DNA of 64,000 nt from Lichenicoccus sp964242335 (GCA_964242335.1 CAXTAY010000004.1:62001-126000); one strand, 5' to 3'; positions 21,499 through 32,254 are shown, counted from the first letter of the stretch. Numbers and translations are program-made. The notes: generated by a model not told the origin, from the sequence alone.

Positions 21499-22772
21499 GC
21501 GCCGGCGGGCAGCGCGGGATGGTGATGCCGCGGCTCACGCACGGCGAACGCGTAGATCAGGGCGGACAGCACGGCAATAGCGGCGGCGAGCAGCAGTGCC
21601 GGGGTGAAGGAACCGGTGAGCTGGACCATGCCGCCGGTGACGGCGGGGGCGAGCGCGCCGCCGATCGAGCCGCCGACGTTCTGGATCGCCTCCAGGGTGG
21701 CGACCTTGTCGGGTGAGGTCGCGACCGCGGCCATCGCCCAGCCGCAGGACGAGGCGAGGGTGGCGCAGAACAGGGCGACGCTGACCAGCAGGATGGCCAA
21801 GGTCGCACCCTGCACCAGGGCGGCGCCGGCGGTGCAGAGGGCGGCGACCAGCATGGCGACGATCAGCGGCAGCTTGCAGGCGGTCAGGGGCGGGACGCCG
21901 GCGCGGCCGAGCCAGCGCGAGAACAGGCCGCCGAGCAGGGCGCCGAGGAAGCCGCAGGCCTGCGGGATCGTGGTCCAGATGCCGGCCTGCCGCACGCTCA
22001 GGTGGCGCTCGCGCTCCAGGTAGTCGGGCAGCCAGGTGCCGTAGAGCCAGGTCAGGTAGATCACGCCGAGGAAGCCGAACGCCATGCCCCAGCTGGTGGG
22101 CTGGCGGAACAGCGTCGTCCAGCCGCCCGGATGCTGCTCGGCCTCGTCGTCGGCCTGGTGGATGGCGGCGCGTTCCGCCTCGGAGATGCCGTACTGCTCC
22201 GGATCGCGGTACAGCATCTGCCAGAGCACGGCGATGACGAAGCCGGCGGCGCCGATCAGGAAGAACATCGGCCGCCAGCCGTAGGAGAGCAGCAGGGCGG
22301 TGAGGATGGACGGCGCGATCGCGGGTCCGAGTGCCGAGGAGGCGTTGAACAGGCCGATCGGCCAGGCGCGGTCGGGGCGCGGGAACCAGTTGCTGCAGAC
22401 CTTGGTGCCGGCGAGGTACATCGGCGACTCACCGATGCCGAGGGCGGCGCGGGCGGCGACGAACTGGATCAGGCTGCCGGAGAAGGCGGCGGCGGCTTGC
22501 GCCAGCGACCAGAGGATCAGGCTCAGGCCGAGCACGCGGCGCGGTCCGTAGCGGTCGATCAGGATGCCGACCGGGAGCTGGGCGATGCCGTAGGCGGCGG
22601 CGAAGACGGAGAGCAGCAGGCCCATCTGGGCGTCGCTCAGGCCCAGGTCGTGGCGGATGGCGGCGTTGCCGATGGAGAGGGCGGAGCGGTCCAGGTAGTT
22701 CACCGTGCCGGCGATCATCAGCAGCGCCAGGGCGATGAGGCGCATCCTTCGGGCGCTTGCGGATGCCTTCAT
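21495..22772 (-). CDS. MFS transporter, anion:cation symporter (sugar acid) type
   Basis: 425 residues with twelve membrane helices. The first helix contains MIAGTVNYLDRSALSIG, and the motif after helix 2 is GILIDRYGPRRVLG; RAALGIGESP in helix 4 and NWFPRPDRAWPIGLFN are hallmarks of the ACS family (hexuronate, galactonate, glucarate and related). The ATG at 22772 has AAGGA upstream; the open frame continues to 22883 through the intergenic repeat and is not coding there. It forms a two-gene operon with the dehydrogenase. The transported acid is not determined. Confidence 0.88.
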   Translation of the reverse strand: MKASASARRMRLIALALLMIAGTVNYLDRSALSIGNAAIRHDLGLSDAQMGLLLSVFAAAYGIAQLPVGILIDRYGPRRVLGLSLILWSLAQAAAAFSGSLIQFVAARAALGIGESPMYLAGTKVCSNWFPRPDRAWPIGLFNASSALGPAIAPSILTALLLSYGWRPMFFLIGAAGFVIAVLWQMLYRDPEQYGISEAERAAIHQADDEAEQHPGGWTTLFRQPTSWGMAFGFLGVIYLTWLYGTWLPDYLERERHLSVRQAGIWTTIPQACGFLGALLGGLFSRWLGRAGVPPLTACKLPLIVAMLVAALCTAGAALVQGATLAILLVSVALFCATLASSCGWAMAAVATSPDKVATLEAIQNVGGSIGGALAPAVTGGMVQLTGSFTPALLLAAAIAVLSALIYAFAVREPRHHHPALPAGA

Positions 22773-22804
22773 TGGGCGGTCCTTCGAGCTCTGGGGAGGA
22801 AGTG

Positions 22805-22850
22805 CAAGGGCTCCGCCCTTGACCCGCTGGGGCCTGAGGCCCCAGACCCC
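22805..22850 (-). repeat. Intergenic double-hairpin repeat, copy B
   Basis: Inverse copy of the unit at 18172-18217, lying between the divergent MFS and parC genes. On the minus strand the first hairpin is TGGGGCC with GGCCCCA (22844-22828) and the second CAAGGGC with GCCCTTG (22821-22805). Relative to copy A the second stem changes CC to CA on one side and GG to TG on the other, so pairing is kept. Since it lies between divergent starts it cannot be a simple terminator here. Confidence 0.75.
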
Positions 22851-22871
22851 GGTCGTCAGGAGGCGCAGTGG

Positions 22872-25082
22872 ATGGCGGATCATGTGGAGGATACGCGGCT
22901 CGCGGACGCGCTGAGCGAGCGGTATCTGGCTTATGCGATGTCGACGATCATGTCACGGTCGCTGCCGGACGTGCGCGACGGGCTGAAGCCGGTGCATCGC
23001 CGGCTGATCTACGCCATGCAGCAGCTTCGGCTGGACCCGACCGCGGGCTTCAAGAAGTGCGCGCGCGTCGTTGGCGACGTGATCGGCAAGTACCACCCGC
23101 ACGGCGACGCCTCGGTCTACGAGGCGCTGGTGCGGCTGGCGCAGGATTTCGCGGTGCGCTACCCGCTGGTCGAGGGGCAGGGCAATTTCGGCTCCATCGA
23201 CGGCGATAACGCCGCCGCCATGCGCTATACCGAGGCGCGGCTGACCGAGGTGGCGCGGGCGCTGCTGGAGGGCATCGACGAGGACGCCGTCGATTTCCGG
23301 CCGACCTACGACGGCGAGGAGCGCGAGCCGGTGGTGCTGCCCTCGGCGTTCCCCAACCTGCTGGCCAACGGTGCGGCCGGCATCGCCGTGGGGATGGCGA
23401 CCAGCATCCCGCCGCACAACGCCGGCGAGGTCTGTGCGGCGGCACTGCTGCTGGTGCGCGATCCGCAGGCCAGCCTCGATGCGCTGCTGGCGGCGATGCC
23501 GGGGCCGGACTTCCCGACCGGCGGGCTGATCGTGGAGGACCGCCAGGCGATCCGGCAGGCCTACGAGACCGGGCGCGGCGGCTTTCGCATCCGGGCGCGC
23601 TGGGCAGTCGAGCAGGGACGCTTCGGCACCTGGCAGGTGGTGGTCAGCGAGATCCCGTACCAGGTGCAGAAGTCGCGGCTGATCGAGCAGATCGCCGACC
23701 TGATGGAGCAGAAGAAGCTGCCGCTGCTCGGCGACGTGCGCGACGAGAGCACCACCGAGGTGCGGCTGGTGCTGGAGCCGAAGACCAAGGGGGTGGAGCC
23801 GGAAGTGCTGATGGAGACGCTGTTCCGCGCCACCGCGCTGGAGAGCCGCTTCGGGTTGAACATGAACGTGCTGGGTGCGGACCGGGTGCCGCGGGTGATG
23901 GGGCTGCGCGAGGTGCTGCGCGCCTGGCTCGACCACCGCCACGAGGTGCTGCTGCGCCGCTCGCGCTATCGCCTCGCGGCGCTGGAGCGGCGGCTGGAGG
24001 TGCTGGAAGGGTTCCTCGCGGTCTATCTCAACCTCGACGAGGTGATCCGCATCATCCGCGAGGCGGACGAGCCTCGGCCGGGGCTGATGGCGGCGTTCTC
24101 GATCAGCGAGACGCAGGCGGACGCGGTGCTGAACATGCGGCTGCGCTCTCTGCGCCGGCTCGAGGAGATGGAGATCCGACGCGAGCACGAGGCGCTGAGC
24201 CGGGAGCGGGCGGAGCTGACGGCGCTGCTCGGCAGCGAGACGCTGCGCTGGAAGCGGATCGCCTCGGAGCTGGAGGCCATGCGACGCAAGTTCGGCGGCG
24301 GCAAGCCCGCGACCGACAAGCTCGGGGCGCGGCGCAGCACCTTGGCGGAGCCGCCCCGGCCGGTCGACGTCTCGCAGATCACGGCGGTCGAGCGCGAGCC
24401 GATCACCGTGATCCTGTCGGAGAAGGGCTGGATACGCGCGGCACGGGGGCACGGCGTCGACCTGGCGACGCAGAAGTTCAAGGAGGGCGACGCGCTGCGG
24501 CGCACGCTGGAGTGCTGGACCACGGACCGGCTCTGCGGGTTCGCGAGCGGCGGCCGCGCCTTCACCCTGCGCGCGAGCGAACTGTCGCGCGGCAGGGGCG
24601 ACGGGCAGCCGATCCGGCTGATGGTGGAGCTGTCCAACGAGGAGGAGCTGATCGCCCTGTTCGTGGCGCGCGAGGGCGAGCGCTGGCTGGTGGCGTCGGC
24701 GGCCGGACGCGGGCTGGTGGTGCGCGCCGAGGAGCTGCTGGCGGAGAAGCGCACCGGCCGCCAGGTGCTCAACCTGAAGCCGGGAGAGCGTGCCCTGCTC
24801 TGCGTGCCGGCGCAGGGCGACCAGGTGGCGGTGCTCGGCACGGACCGGCGCCTGCTGGTGTTCGCGCTCGACCAGGTGCCGGAGCTGAGCCGGGGCAGCG
24901 GGGTGGCGCTGCAGAAGTTCAAGGAGGGCGGGCTGCGCGAGGTCCGGGTGTTCGACCACAAGACGGGGCTGCCGTGGCAGGACGGGGTGCGGCCGCGCAG
25001 TCTCGCCGAGCTGGGACAGTGGGTGGGCCGTCGCGGCGATGGCGGGCGGGCGGCACCCGCCTGGATGCTGCGCAAGAGCTGA
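22872..25082 (+). CDS. parC: DNA topoisomerase IV subunit A
   Basis: 736 residues, the usual ParC length. The N-terminus shows YAMSTIMSRSLPDVRDGLKPVHRR, the catalytic Tyr is Y119 in AAMRYTEARL, and the quinolone region reads HPHGDASVYE at 75-84. The tower and coiled-coil gate follow, then a degenerate beta-pinwheel from about residue 490 without a GyrA box, which separates it from GyrA. It decatenates sister chromosomes with ParE, not in this window. AGGAGG at 22858-22863 fixes the ATG at 22872. Residue 80 is Ala where E. coli has the drug-contact Ser80. Confidence 0.96.
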   Translation: MADHVEDTRLADALSERYLAYAMSTIMSRSLPDVRDGLKPVHRRLIYAMQQLRLDPTAGFKKCARVVGDVIGKYHPHGDASVYEALVRLAQDFAVRYPLVEGQGNFGSIDGDNAAAMRYTEARLTEVARALLEGIDEDAVDFRPTYDGEEREPVVLPSAFPNLLANGAAGIAVGMATSIPPHNAGEVCAAALLLVRDPQASLDALLAAMPGPDFPTGGLIVEDRQAIRQAYETGRGGFRIRARWAVEQGRFGTWQVVVSEIPYQVQKSRLIEQIADLMEQKKLPLLGDVRDESTTEVRLVLEPKTKGVEPEVLMETLFRATALESRFGLNMNVLGADRVPRVMGLREVLRAWLDHRHEVLLRRSRYRLAALERRLEVLEGFLAVYLNLDEVIRIIREADEPRPGLMAAFSISETQADAVLNMRLRSLRRLEEMEIRREHEALSRERAELTALLGSETLRWKRIASELEAMRRKFGGGKPATDKLGARRSTLAEPPRPVDVSQITAVEREPITVILSEKGWIRAARGHGVDLATQKFKEGDALRRTLECWTTDRLCGFASGGRAFTLRASELSRGRGDGQPIRLMVELSNEEELIALFVAREGERWLVASAAGRGLVVRAEELLAEKRTGRQVLNLKPGERALLCVPAQGDQVAVLGTDRRLLVFALDQVPELSRGSGVALQKFKEGGLREVRVFDHKTGLPWQDGVRPRSLAELGQWVGRRGDGGRAAPAWMLRKS

Positions 25083-25115
25083 TCCTGCGCGCGTCGCTTG
25101 CTGATGCGGCAGGGC

Positions 25116-25847
25116 TCAGTCGGGGAGCGGATCGAGGGTGCGCCAGGCGCCGGCGGACAGGATCTCGGTGGGCCGGAAGCGCGCCTTGTAGGCCATCTTG
25201 CGGCTGTCGGCGACCCAGTAGCCCAGGTAGACGTAGGGCAGGCCGAGCGTCCGGGCGCGCTCGATCAGCCAGGTGATGGCGAAGCTGCCCAGCGAGCGGG
25301 CGGAACATTCCGGGGTGAAGAAGCTGTAGACCGCCGACAGGCCGTCGCCGAGCCGGTCGGTCAGGCAGACGCCGATCAGGCTGTCGTCGGGATCGCGGAA
25401 CTCGAACAGGAAGGTCTCGATCGGGGTGTCCTCGATCATCGCGCGGTAGTCGTAGAAGCTCATGCCGGCCATGTCGCCGTCGCCGTGGCGGGCCTGCTGG
25501 TAGCGCTGGAACAGGGAGTACTGCTCGGTGGTGGCGCGGGCGGGGACCTCGAAGCCCTCGACCGCGGCGTTGCGGCGGATGATCCGCTTCAGCGTGCGGC
25601 CGGGCTCGAAGCGCTGCACCGGTATGCGTATCGGCACGCAGGCGTTGCAGGACGGGCAGACCGGCGCGTAGGCGATGTTGTGGCTGCGACGGAAGCCGGC
25701 GCGGGACAGGCGGTCGTGCAGCGACTCCGCATCGGGTCCGGAGATCTCGGTGACGACCTTGCGCTCGGTGCGTCCGGCGACGTAGGGGCAGGGCAGCGGG
25801 GCGGTCGTGTAGAAGAATTGCGGCCGACGGGGCGGGGTGTAGGTCAT
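25116..25847 (-). CDS. bpt: Aspartate/glutamate leucyltransferase (Bpt)
   Basis: 243 residues. It belongs to the R-transferase family, and the bacterial Bpt type adds Leu from Leu-tRNA to proteins with N-terminal Asp or Glu, feeding the N-degron route to ClpS-ClpAP. The N-terminal half has the family pattern LPCPYVAGRTERKV and GFRRSHNIAYAPVCPSC, with the Cys cluster CPSCNAC. The C-terminal acetyltransferase-like half has MSFYDYRAMIEDTP and PYVYLGYWVADSRKMAYKA. The length and short N-terminus are those of alphaproteobacterial Bpt. It is convergent with parC. Confidence 0.92.
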   Translation of the reverse strand: MTYTPPRRPQFFYTTAPLPCPYVAGRTERKVVTEISGPDAESLHDRLSRAGFRRSHNIAYAPVCPSCNACVPIRIPVQRFEPGRTLKRIIRRNAAVEGFEVPARATTEQYSLFQRYQQARHGDGDMAGMSFYDYRAMIEDTPIETFLFEFRDPDDSLIGVCLTDRLGDGLSAVYSFFTPECSARSLGSFAITWLIERARTLGLPYVYLGYWVADSRKMAYKARFRPTEILSAGAWRTLDPLPD

Positions 25848-25866
25848 GCGCCGAGCTGCGCCTGCA

Positions 25867-28242
25867 TCATGGGGTGAGACTCACGGTTGCGCTGACGGAT
25901 CCCGGTCTGCGGGGGATCGTCATGGTAGCGCCTGATGCCCAGTACTGCATCAAATTCCATGCGTTCTCCGACAGCCAGTTGCCGGACTGGCCCGGCGTGA
26001 GGATGAAGCGGCTGGCCTCGGGATCGGCGAGATCGTAGACGCCGCGATAGGCCGCACCATGGTCAGCCCTGAAATCGCCGAGCGTGGAACTTCCGGCGCG
26101 GAGCAGGGTGGTCTCGTCGCCGGAGATCGGCACGCTGCCCCGGGCGAGGCGGCCGAGCAGCGGCACTGCGCGCAGGAATGCGTTGTCGAACACGGCGCGA
26201 TGCGCTGCCGACCAGCGCCAGCTGGCCGGATCGTTGCCCTGGGTCGCGGCGATGCGTGCCGTGGCCTCGTCGAGGGCGCGAAGCAGCGCCGGCGTGCAGT
26301 CGCCGCCGCACCAGGCGGCTCCGGGGCTCGAGAGCAGGAAGGCGACGAAGTCCGGCCAGGGTGCTGCGATGGATTCCGCGATGCCGTCGCGCTGCAGCAT
26401 GTCGGCGGCGAAGCGCTGCATCCAGGCATTGAAGATCAGCGGTTGCGGTGCCGCGGCACTCATCGAGCCGTCCCAGCCATGCAGCAGGGCGAGCGCGCGC
26501 GCCGGGAACTCGTCCGGCGGCCGGGCGGCGAGGCGCGACAGCAGCCCGGGCAGGATCGCCGCGGCGAAGGCGCTGGCGGTGTCGGACTGCATGCCCGCGA
26601 AGCCGGCGACGCCGTGCCGCGGACGGCTCGCGAGCAGGGCGCGGATGCGACGCGCGCGCCAGTCGTCGGGCCAGTCGCGGCCCATGAACACCGGGAAGTC
26701 GACCGGCGAGGTGCGCTCGTTGCCGTTGAGCAGGTGGCCGCTGGCCGGTGCGACCACGTGCGGCAGGCTGTCGCCGGACGCGCTCGCGATCCAGTCGTGC
26801 ACGCCGTCCGCGCCGTCCTGCGGGAAGCTGCCATCGCCCTGCCTGCGGATCGGCACGACCCCGGTGGTGAACTGGGCGATGCGGCTGCGGTCGGCGACCA
26901 GGAGGTTCTGCACCGGCGCGGTGCTGCTGGCGGCGACCGCGCCGGCCTGCTCGACCGAGAGCGCGTCGTCGAGCGCGAACAGGCTGCTGGCGGCGTCCCG
27001 GTGCGTCGGCGTGACCGGTGCCAGGGCCTCCATGGAGACGGCGAGCAACAGGCCCCGTCCGTGCCGGTCGTTCATGTCGGGCAGGATGTCGCTGATCAGC
27101 GGACCGTGCCGCGTCTCGCGTATGGTGATCACGCTCGCCGGCCCGCCGCGCACGCGTATCGTCTCGCGCCGGGTGACGAACGGGCGGGGACCATCCGGGG
27201 TGAGGTAGGTCCCAGCCGGTCCGGGATGCTCGACGAACAGGTCCTGGGTATCGGCCTCGCTGCTGGTGAAGGTCCAGGCGATGTGGCCGTTCTGGCCGAT
27301 CACCAGGAACGGCGCCCCGGGCGCGGTGGCGCCGGTGAGCACGGCCCCCGGACGGGTGATCCTCGCCAGGTACCATACCGCCGGGAAGCCGAGTGCCAGA
27401 TGCGGGTCGCCGGCGAGCAGCGGTGCGCCGGTCAGGCTGTGCGCGCCGTCCACCGCCCACTCGTCGGAGGCTTCCTCCGGCAGGGTGAAGGCGGCGGGGA
27501 AGCGCGGCAGGCGGCGGTCGAGCTCGGCCGCGAGACGGGCGAGGTGCGGGTCGGCGAGGCTGGCCTGCGGCGCCGGCACGTCGGCGGAGGCGGGCCGCAG
27601 CGCGAGCTGTCGGTTCAGCGGCAGTCTCGAGGATGCGGCCAGGCGGGCGAGCTCGGTGCGCCAGTTGGCGCCCAGCGTGATCGCCATCAGCCGGCCCCAG
27701 AGCAGCGAGTCGGTGGGCGTCCAGGGCTCGGGTGCCCCGAGCAGCAGGAACTCCGGGGCGATGAAGCGGCCGCGCGCGGCGATCTCGGCGTTGACGCCGC
27801 GTGCGTAGGCCTCGAGCAGGCGGCGGTCGGCGGGCGGCAGCACCGGATAGGCGGCCGCAGCGCGCGCCCGCAGGCCCAGGGTGCGCATCATGCGGTCGAT
27901 CGGCAGTGCGGCGCGGCCGGCGATCTCGGAGAGGCGGCCGGAACCGACCCGGCGCATCAGCTCCATCTGGAACATGCGGTCGCGCGCGTGCACGAAGCCC
28001 AGCGCCGCGGCCGCATCCTCGCCGGAGGCCGCCTCGATCCTGGGAATGCCGACGGCGTCGAAGCTGACAGCGACCGGGTGACCGAGGCCCGGTATGCGCA
28101 GGGTCTGCGCGCGGTCGGGCAGGGTGAGCCAGAGGGCGATCGCCACGAGGAGGATGACGATCGTCGTCGAGCCGGCGAGACCGGTCGCGACGATCCCGAC
28201 GATGCCGAGGGAAGGCCGGCGGCTTCGTCCGGGAGTCGGCAT
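25867..28242 (-). CDS. Penicillin acylase family (Ntn) amidohydrolase, membrane-anchored
   Basis: 791 residues. A single N-terminal helix (GSTTIVILLVAIALWLTL) anchors or exports it. The alpha chain has the family opening VSFDAVGIPRIEAASGEDAAAALGFVHARDRMFQMELMRR. The self-cleavage site and nucleophile Ser lie in EEASDEWAVDGAHS near residue 255; relatives have Ser-Asn there, while this protein has Ser-Asp. LLAGDPHLALGFPAVWYLA and the C-terminal Asn-containing region (HLLNGNERTSP) follow. Members cleave amide bonds of beta-lactam side chains or acyl-homoserine lactones; substrate unknown. Its ATG is three bases after the hemB stop, so it is cotranscribed with it. Confidence 0.87.
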   Translation of the reverse strand: MPTPGRSRRPSLGIVGIVATGLAGSTTIVILLVAIALWLTLPDRAQTLRIPGLGHPVAVSFDAVGIPRIEAASGEDAAAALGFVHARDRMFQMELMRRVGSGRLSEIAGRAALPIDRMMRTLGLRARAAAAYPVLPPADRRLLEAYARGVNAEIAARGRFIAPEFLLLGAPEPWTPTDSLLWGRLMAITLGANWRTELARLAASSRLPLNRQLALRPASADVPAPQASLADPHLARLAAELDRRLPRFPAAFTLPEEASDEWAVDGAHSLTGAPLLAGDPHLALGFPAVWYLARITRPGAVLTGATAPGAPFLVIGQNGHIAWTFTSSEADTQDLFVEHPGPAGTYLTPDGPRPFVTRRETIRVRGGPASVITIRETRHGPLISDILPDMNDRHGRGLLLAVSMEALAPVTPTHRDAASSLFALDDALSVEQAGAVAASSTAPVQNLLVADRSRIAQFTTGVVPIRRQGDGSFPQDGADGVHDWIASASGDSLPHVVAPASGHLLNGNERTSPVDFPVFMGRDWPDDWRARRIRALLASRPRHGVAGFAGMQSDTASAFAAAILPGLLSRLAARPPDEFPARALALLHGWDGSMSAAAPQPLIFNAWMQRFAADMLQRDGIAESIAAPWPDFVAFLLSSPGAAWCGGDCTPALLRALDEATARIAATQGNDPASWRWSAAHRAVFDNAFLRAVPLLGRLARGSVPISGDETTLLRAGSSTLGDFRADHGAAYRGVYDLADPEASRFILTPGQSGNWLSENAWNLMQYWASGATMTIPRRPGSVSATVSLTP

Positions 28243-28245
28243 GGG

Positions 28246-29234
<989 letters not shown>

Positions 29235-29235
<1 letters not shown>

Positions 29236-30713
29236 CAGACCGCGCGCCGCGGCTGCTGCAGGCGGCTGTGGCTGCGGCTGTAGCCGAAATAGATCGCAAA
29301 GCCGATCAGCAGCCAGACGAACAGCCGGATCCAGGTCAGACCGTCGAGCGAGAGCATCAGCGCCAGGCACGACAGGATGCCCAGGATCGGGACGACCGGG
29401 CCACCGGCGACGCGGAACTTGCGCTCGCGGCCGGGGTCGCGTGCGCGCAGGATCAGGACGCCGGCGCAGACGATGACGAAGGCGAGCAGGGTGCCGATCG
29501 AGGTCATGTGGCCGAGCTCGCTGATCGGCAGGAAGGCGCAGAGCACGCCGGTCAGCACCATGAACAGCAGGTTGGAGCGCCACGGCGTGCGCCAGCTGGG
29601 GTGGATCTGCGAGAACAGCGGCGGCAGCAGCCCGTCGCGCGACATCGCGTAGAACACCCGGGACTGGCCGAGCAGCAGCACCAGCATCACCGAGGTGAAG
29701 CCGCAGATGATGCCGAACTTCACCGCCTCCTTGAGCCAGTGGTACGGCGTCATGTCGATCGCGCTGGCCACCGGTGCGGCGTCGTTGAGCATCAGCTTGT
29801 AGTTGAGCAAGCCGGTGAGCACGAAGGAGAAGGCGACGTAGGCCAGCGAGCAGACCAGCAGGCTGCCGAGGATGCCGATCGGCATGTCGCGTTCCGGCCG
29901 CCTGGTCTCCTGGGCGGCGGTGGAGACGGCGTCGAAGCCGACATAGGCGAAGAAGATGGTGCCGGCGGCGCGCATGATGCCGGAGATGCCGAAATGGCCG
30001 AAGCTGCCCTGGTTGGGCGGGATGAAGGGGGTGTAGTTGGCGGCGTTGATGTAGGGGATGCCGAAGCCGATCACCGCCAGGATGACGCAGATCTTGATCA
30101 CCACGATCACGGCGTTGACCTTGGCCGACTCCGAGATGCCGCGCATCAGCAGCAGCGAGATGCAGACGATGATGAACACCGCCGGCAGGTTGATCAGCCC
30201 GGTGGCGGTGCCGCCGCCGGGGAGTGCCACCGTCTCGAACGGCGAGGCGAGCAGCCTCGGCGGGATGGCGACGCCGAAGTCGTGCAGCAGCGAGTTGACG
30301 TAGCGCGACCAGCTGACCGCGACGGTCGCCGCACCGACCGCGTATTCGAGCACGAGGTCCCAGCCGATGATCCAGGCCACCAGCTCGCCCATGGTGGTGT
30401 AGGCGTAGGTGTAGGCGCTGCCGGCGATCGGGATCATGCTCGCCAGCTCGCTGTAGCAGAGACCGGCGAAGCCGCAGCCGATGGCGGCGACCAGGTAGGA
30501 GATCACCACCGCCGGGCCGGCATTCTCCGAGGCGGCGATCCCGGTCAGCGAGAACAGGCCGGCGCCGATGGTGCAGCCGATGCCGAGCGCCACCAGGCTC
30601 AGCGGCCCGAGTACCCGCCGCAACGCCGCCGCGTCGCTGTCCAGCCTCAGGCTCTCGATCGTCTTGCGTCGCCAGAGGCTCGCCGAACCTGAATTTGCCA
30701 CCGATTGGGACAT
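29235..30713 (-). CDS. APC family amino acid permease (CAT/YfnA-like)
   Basis: 492 residues with about twelve to fourteen membrane helices. The first helix carries LGIGCTIGAGLFSLTG, the unwound glycine-rich segment of APC transporters, and later GLCYSELASMIPIAGSAYTYAYTTMGE and FFAYVGFDAVSTAAQETRRPERD, both typical for the cationic amino acid transporter subgroup. It would import amino acids by proton symport. The gene is first in a run with hemB and the acylase, and divergent from glyA with 176 bp between the starts. Specificity cannot be read from sequence. Confidence 0.9.
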
Positions 30714-30775
30714 GCAGCGCGTCTCCTGGGACCGGATGGTCCGAACAAGGGTCGGCCGGTCGGCTCTCCCGGTGG

Positions 30776-30804
30776 TTCCGCTCGCGGCGGCGGCGGACTA
30801 TAGT
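30776..30804 (+). promoter_or_regulatory. Possible glyA promoter
   Basis: TATAGT at 30799-30804 with TTCCGC 17 bases upstream (30776-30781). The -10 is good, the -35 is poor (three of six matches). It lies 86 bases before the glyA ATG in the divergent permease-glyA gap. Confidence 0.35.
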
Positions 30805-30889
30805 GAGGCAGTTGAACGCACTTGCAGCCCGCATGCCAGCCCCTCCATCACTCCGGAGGCAGCGGACGGGCCAGGACCCGGAGCTCGAA

Positions 30890-32188
30890 ATGCCCGACCA
30901 GATCATGTACTCGCCGCTGCAGCGCTTCTTCGCCGCCTCCGTCGGCGAGAGCGATCCCGAACTGGCGGCGGCGCTGAGCGGCGAGATGCGCCGCCAGCAG
31001 GACGGCATCGAGCTGATCGCCAGCGAGAACATCGTCTCGGCGGCGGTGCTGGAGGCGCAGGGCAGCGTCCTGACCAACAAGTACGCGGAGGGCTATCCGG
31101 GACGTCGCTACTATGGCGGCTGCGCCGAGGTCGACCGGGCAGAGCTGCTGGCGCTGGAGCGGGTGAAGCGGTTGTTCGACGCCCGCTACGCCAACGTGCA
31201 GCCGCACTCCGGCGCGCAGGCGAACCAGGCGGTGTTCCTGGCGCTGCTCGATGCCGGCGACACCATCCTCGGCATGAGCCTGGCGTCCGGCGGCCACCTG
31301 ACGCACGGTGCCACGCCGAACCTGTCGGGCAAGTGGTTCCGGGCGGTGCAGTACGGGGTGCGGCGCGACGACGGGCTGCTGGATTACGACGAGCTCGAGC
31401 AGCTGGCCCGGCAGGAGAAGCCGCGGCTGATCATCGCCGGCGGCTCCTCCTATCCGCGCTTCATCGATTTCGCGCGGATCCGCCGGGTGGCGGACGAGGT
31501 CGGCGCCTTCTTCATGGTCGACATGGCGCATTTCGCTGGACTGGTGGCGGCCGGGCTGTATCCGAGCCCGCTGCCGCATGCCCACGTGGTGACCAGCACC
31601 ACCCACAAGACGCTGCGCGGGCCGCGCGGTGGGCTGATCCTCTCCAACGACCCCGAGCTCGGCAAGAAGTTCAACTCGGCGGTGTTCCCGGGTCTCCAGG
31701 GCGGTCCGCTGATGCACGTGATCGCGGCGAAGGCGGTGGCGTTCGGCGAGGCCCTGACGCCCGAGTTCAGGCTCTACCAGCAGGCGGTGGCGGAGAATGC
31801 GCGCGTGCTCGCCGCGACCCTGATGCAGCACGGGCTGGCGATCGTCACCGGCGGCACCGATACACACCTGCTGCTCGTCGACCTCAGGCCGAAGCGGGTG
31901 ACCGGCAAGCTGGCGGAGGCGAGCCTGGAGCGGGCCGGGATCACCGCCAACAAGAACGCGATTCCGTTCGACCCCGAGAAGCCGGCGATCACCTCCGGGA
32001 TCCGGCTCGGCAGCCCCGCCGCCACCACGCGCGGCTTCGGGCCGGAGCAGTTCCGCGAGGTCGGGCTGATGATCAACGAGGTGCTGGACGGGCTCGCCTC
32101 GTCGGATGGCGGCAACGCGGCGGTCGAGGCGGCGGTGCATGAGCGGGTGCGGGCGCTGTGCGCGCGGTTCCCGATCTACCGGCGCTAG
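30890..32188 (+). CDS. glyA: Serine hydroxymethyltransferase
   Basis: 432 residues. It interconverts serine and glycine with tetrahydrofolate, supplying one-carbon units. Motifs are IELIASENIVS, NKYAEGYPGRRYYGG, HSGAQANQAV, the PLP Lys region VVTSTTHKTLRGPRGG near residue 245, and TSGIRLGSPAATTRG. The ATG at 30890 has GGAG six bases before it and matches the family start (FFAASVGESDPELAAAL); the open frame extends upstream to 30695 without similarity. A hairpin at 32219-32246 follows the stop. Confidence 0.97.
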   Translation: MPDQIMYSPLQRFFAASVGESDPELAAALSGEMRRQQDGIELIASENIVSAAVLEAQGSVLTNKYAEGYPGRRYYGGCAEVDRAELLALERVKRLFDARYANVQPHSGAQANQAVFLALLDAGDTILGMSLASGGHLTHGATPNLSGKWFRAVQYGVRRDDGLLDYDELEQLARQEKPRLIIAGGSSYPRFIDFARIRRVADEVGAFFMVDMAHFAGLVAAGLYPSPLPHAHVVTSTTHKTLRGPRGGLILSNDPELGKKFNSAVFPGLQGGPLMHVIAAKAVAFGEALTPEFRLYQQAVAENARVLAATLMQHGLAIVTGGTDTHLLLVDLRPKRVTGKLAEASLERAGITANKNAIPFDPEKPAITSGIRLGSPAATTRGFGPEQFREVGLMINEVLDGLASSDGGNAAVEAAVHERVRALCARFPIYRR

Positions 32189-32218
32189 AGCAAGATCAAC
32201 GGTCTGGCGACTGATCCA

Positions 32219-32246
32219 CGTCTCAGGGCCGAGCCAGCCTGAGACG
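32219..32246 (+). terminator. Hairpin between convergent glyA and the aspartoacylase-family gene
   Basis: A perfect 9-bp stem, CGTCTCAGG (32219-32227) with CCTGAGACG (32238-32246), ten-base loop. It lies between the two convergent stops (32188 and 32255) and could end transcription from both sides, but there is no T-run on either strand. Confidence 0.45.
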
Positions 32247-32254
32247 ATCAGGCG

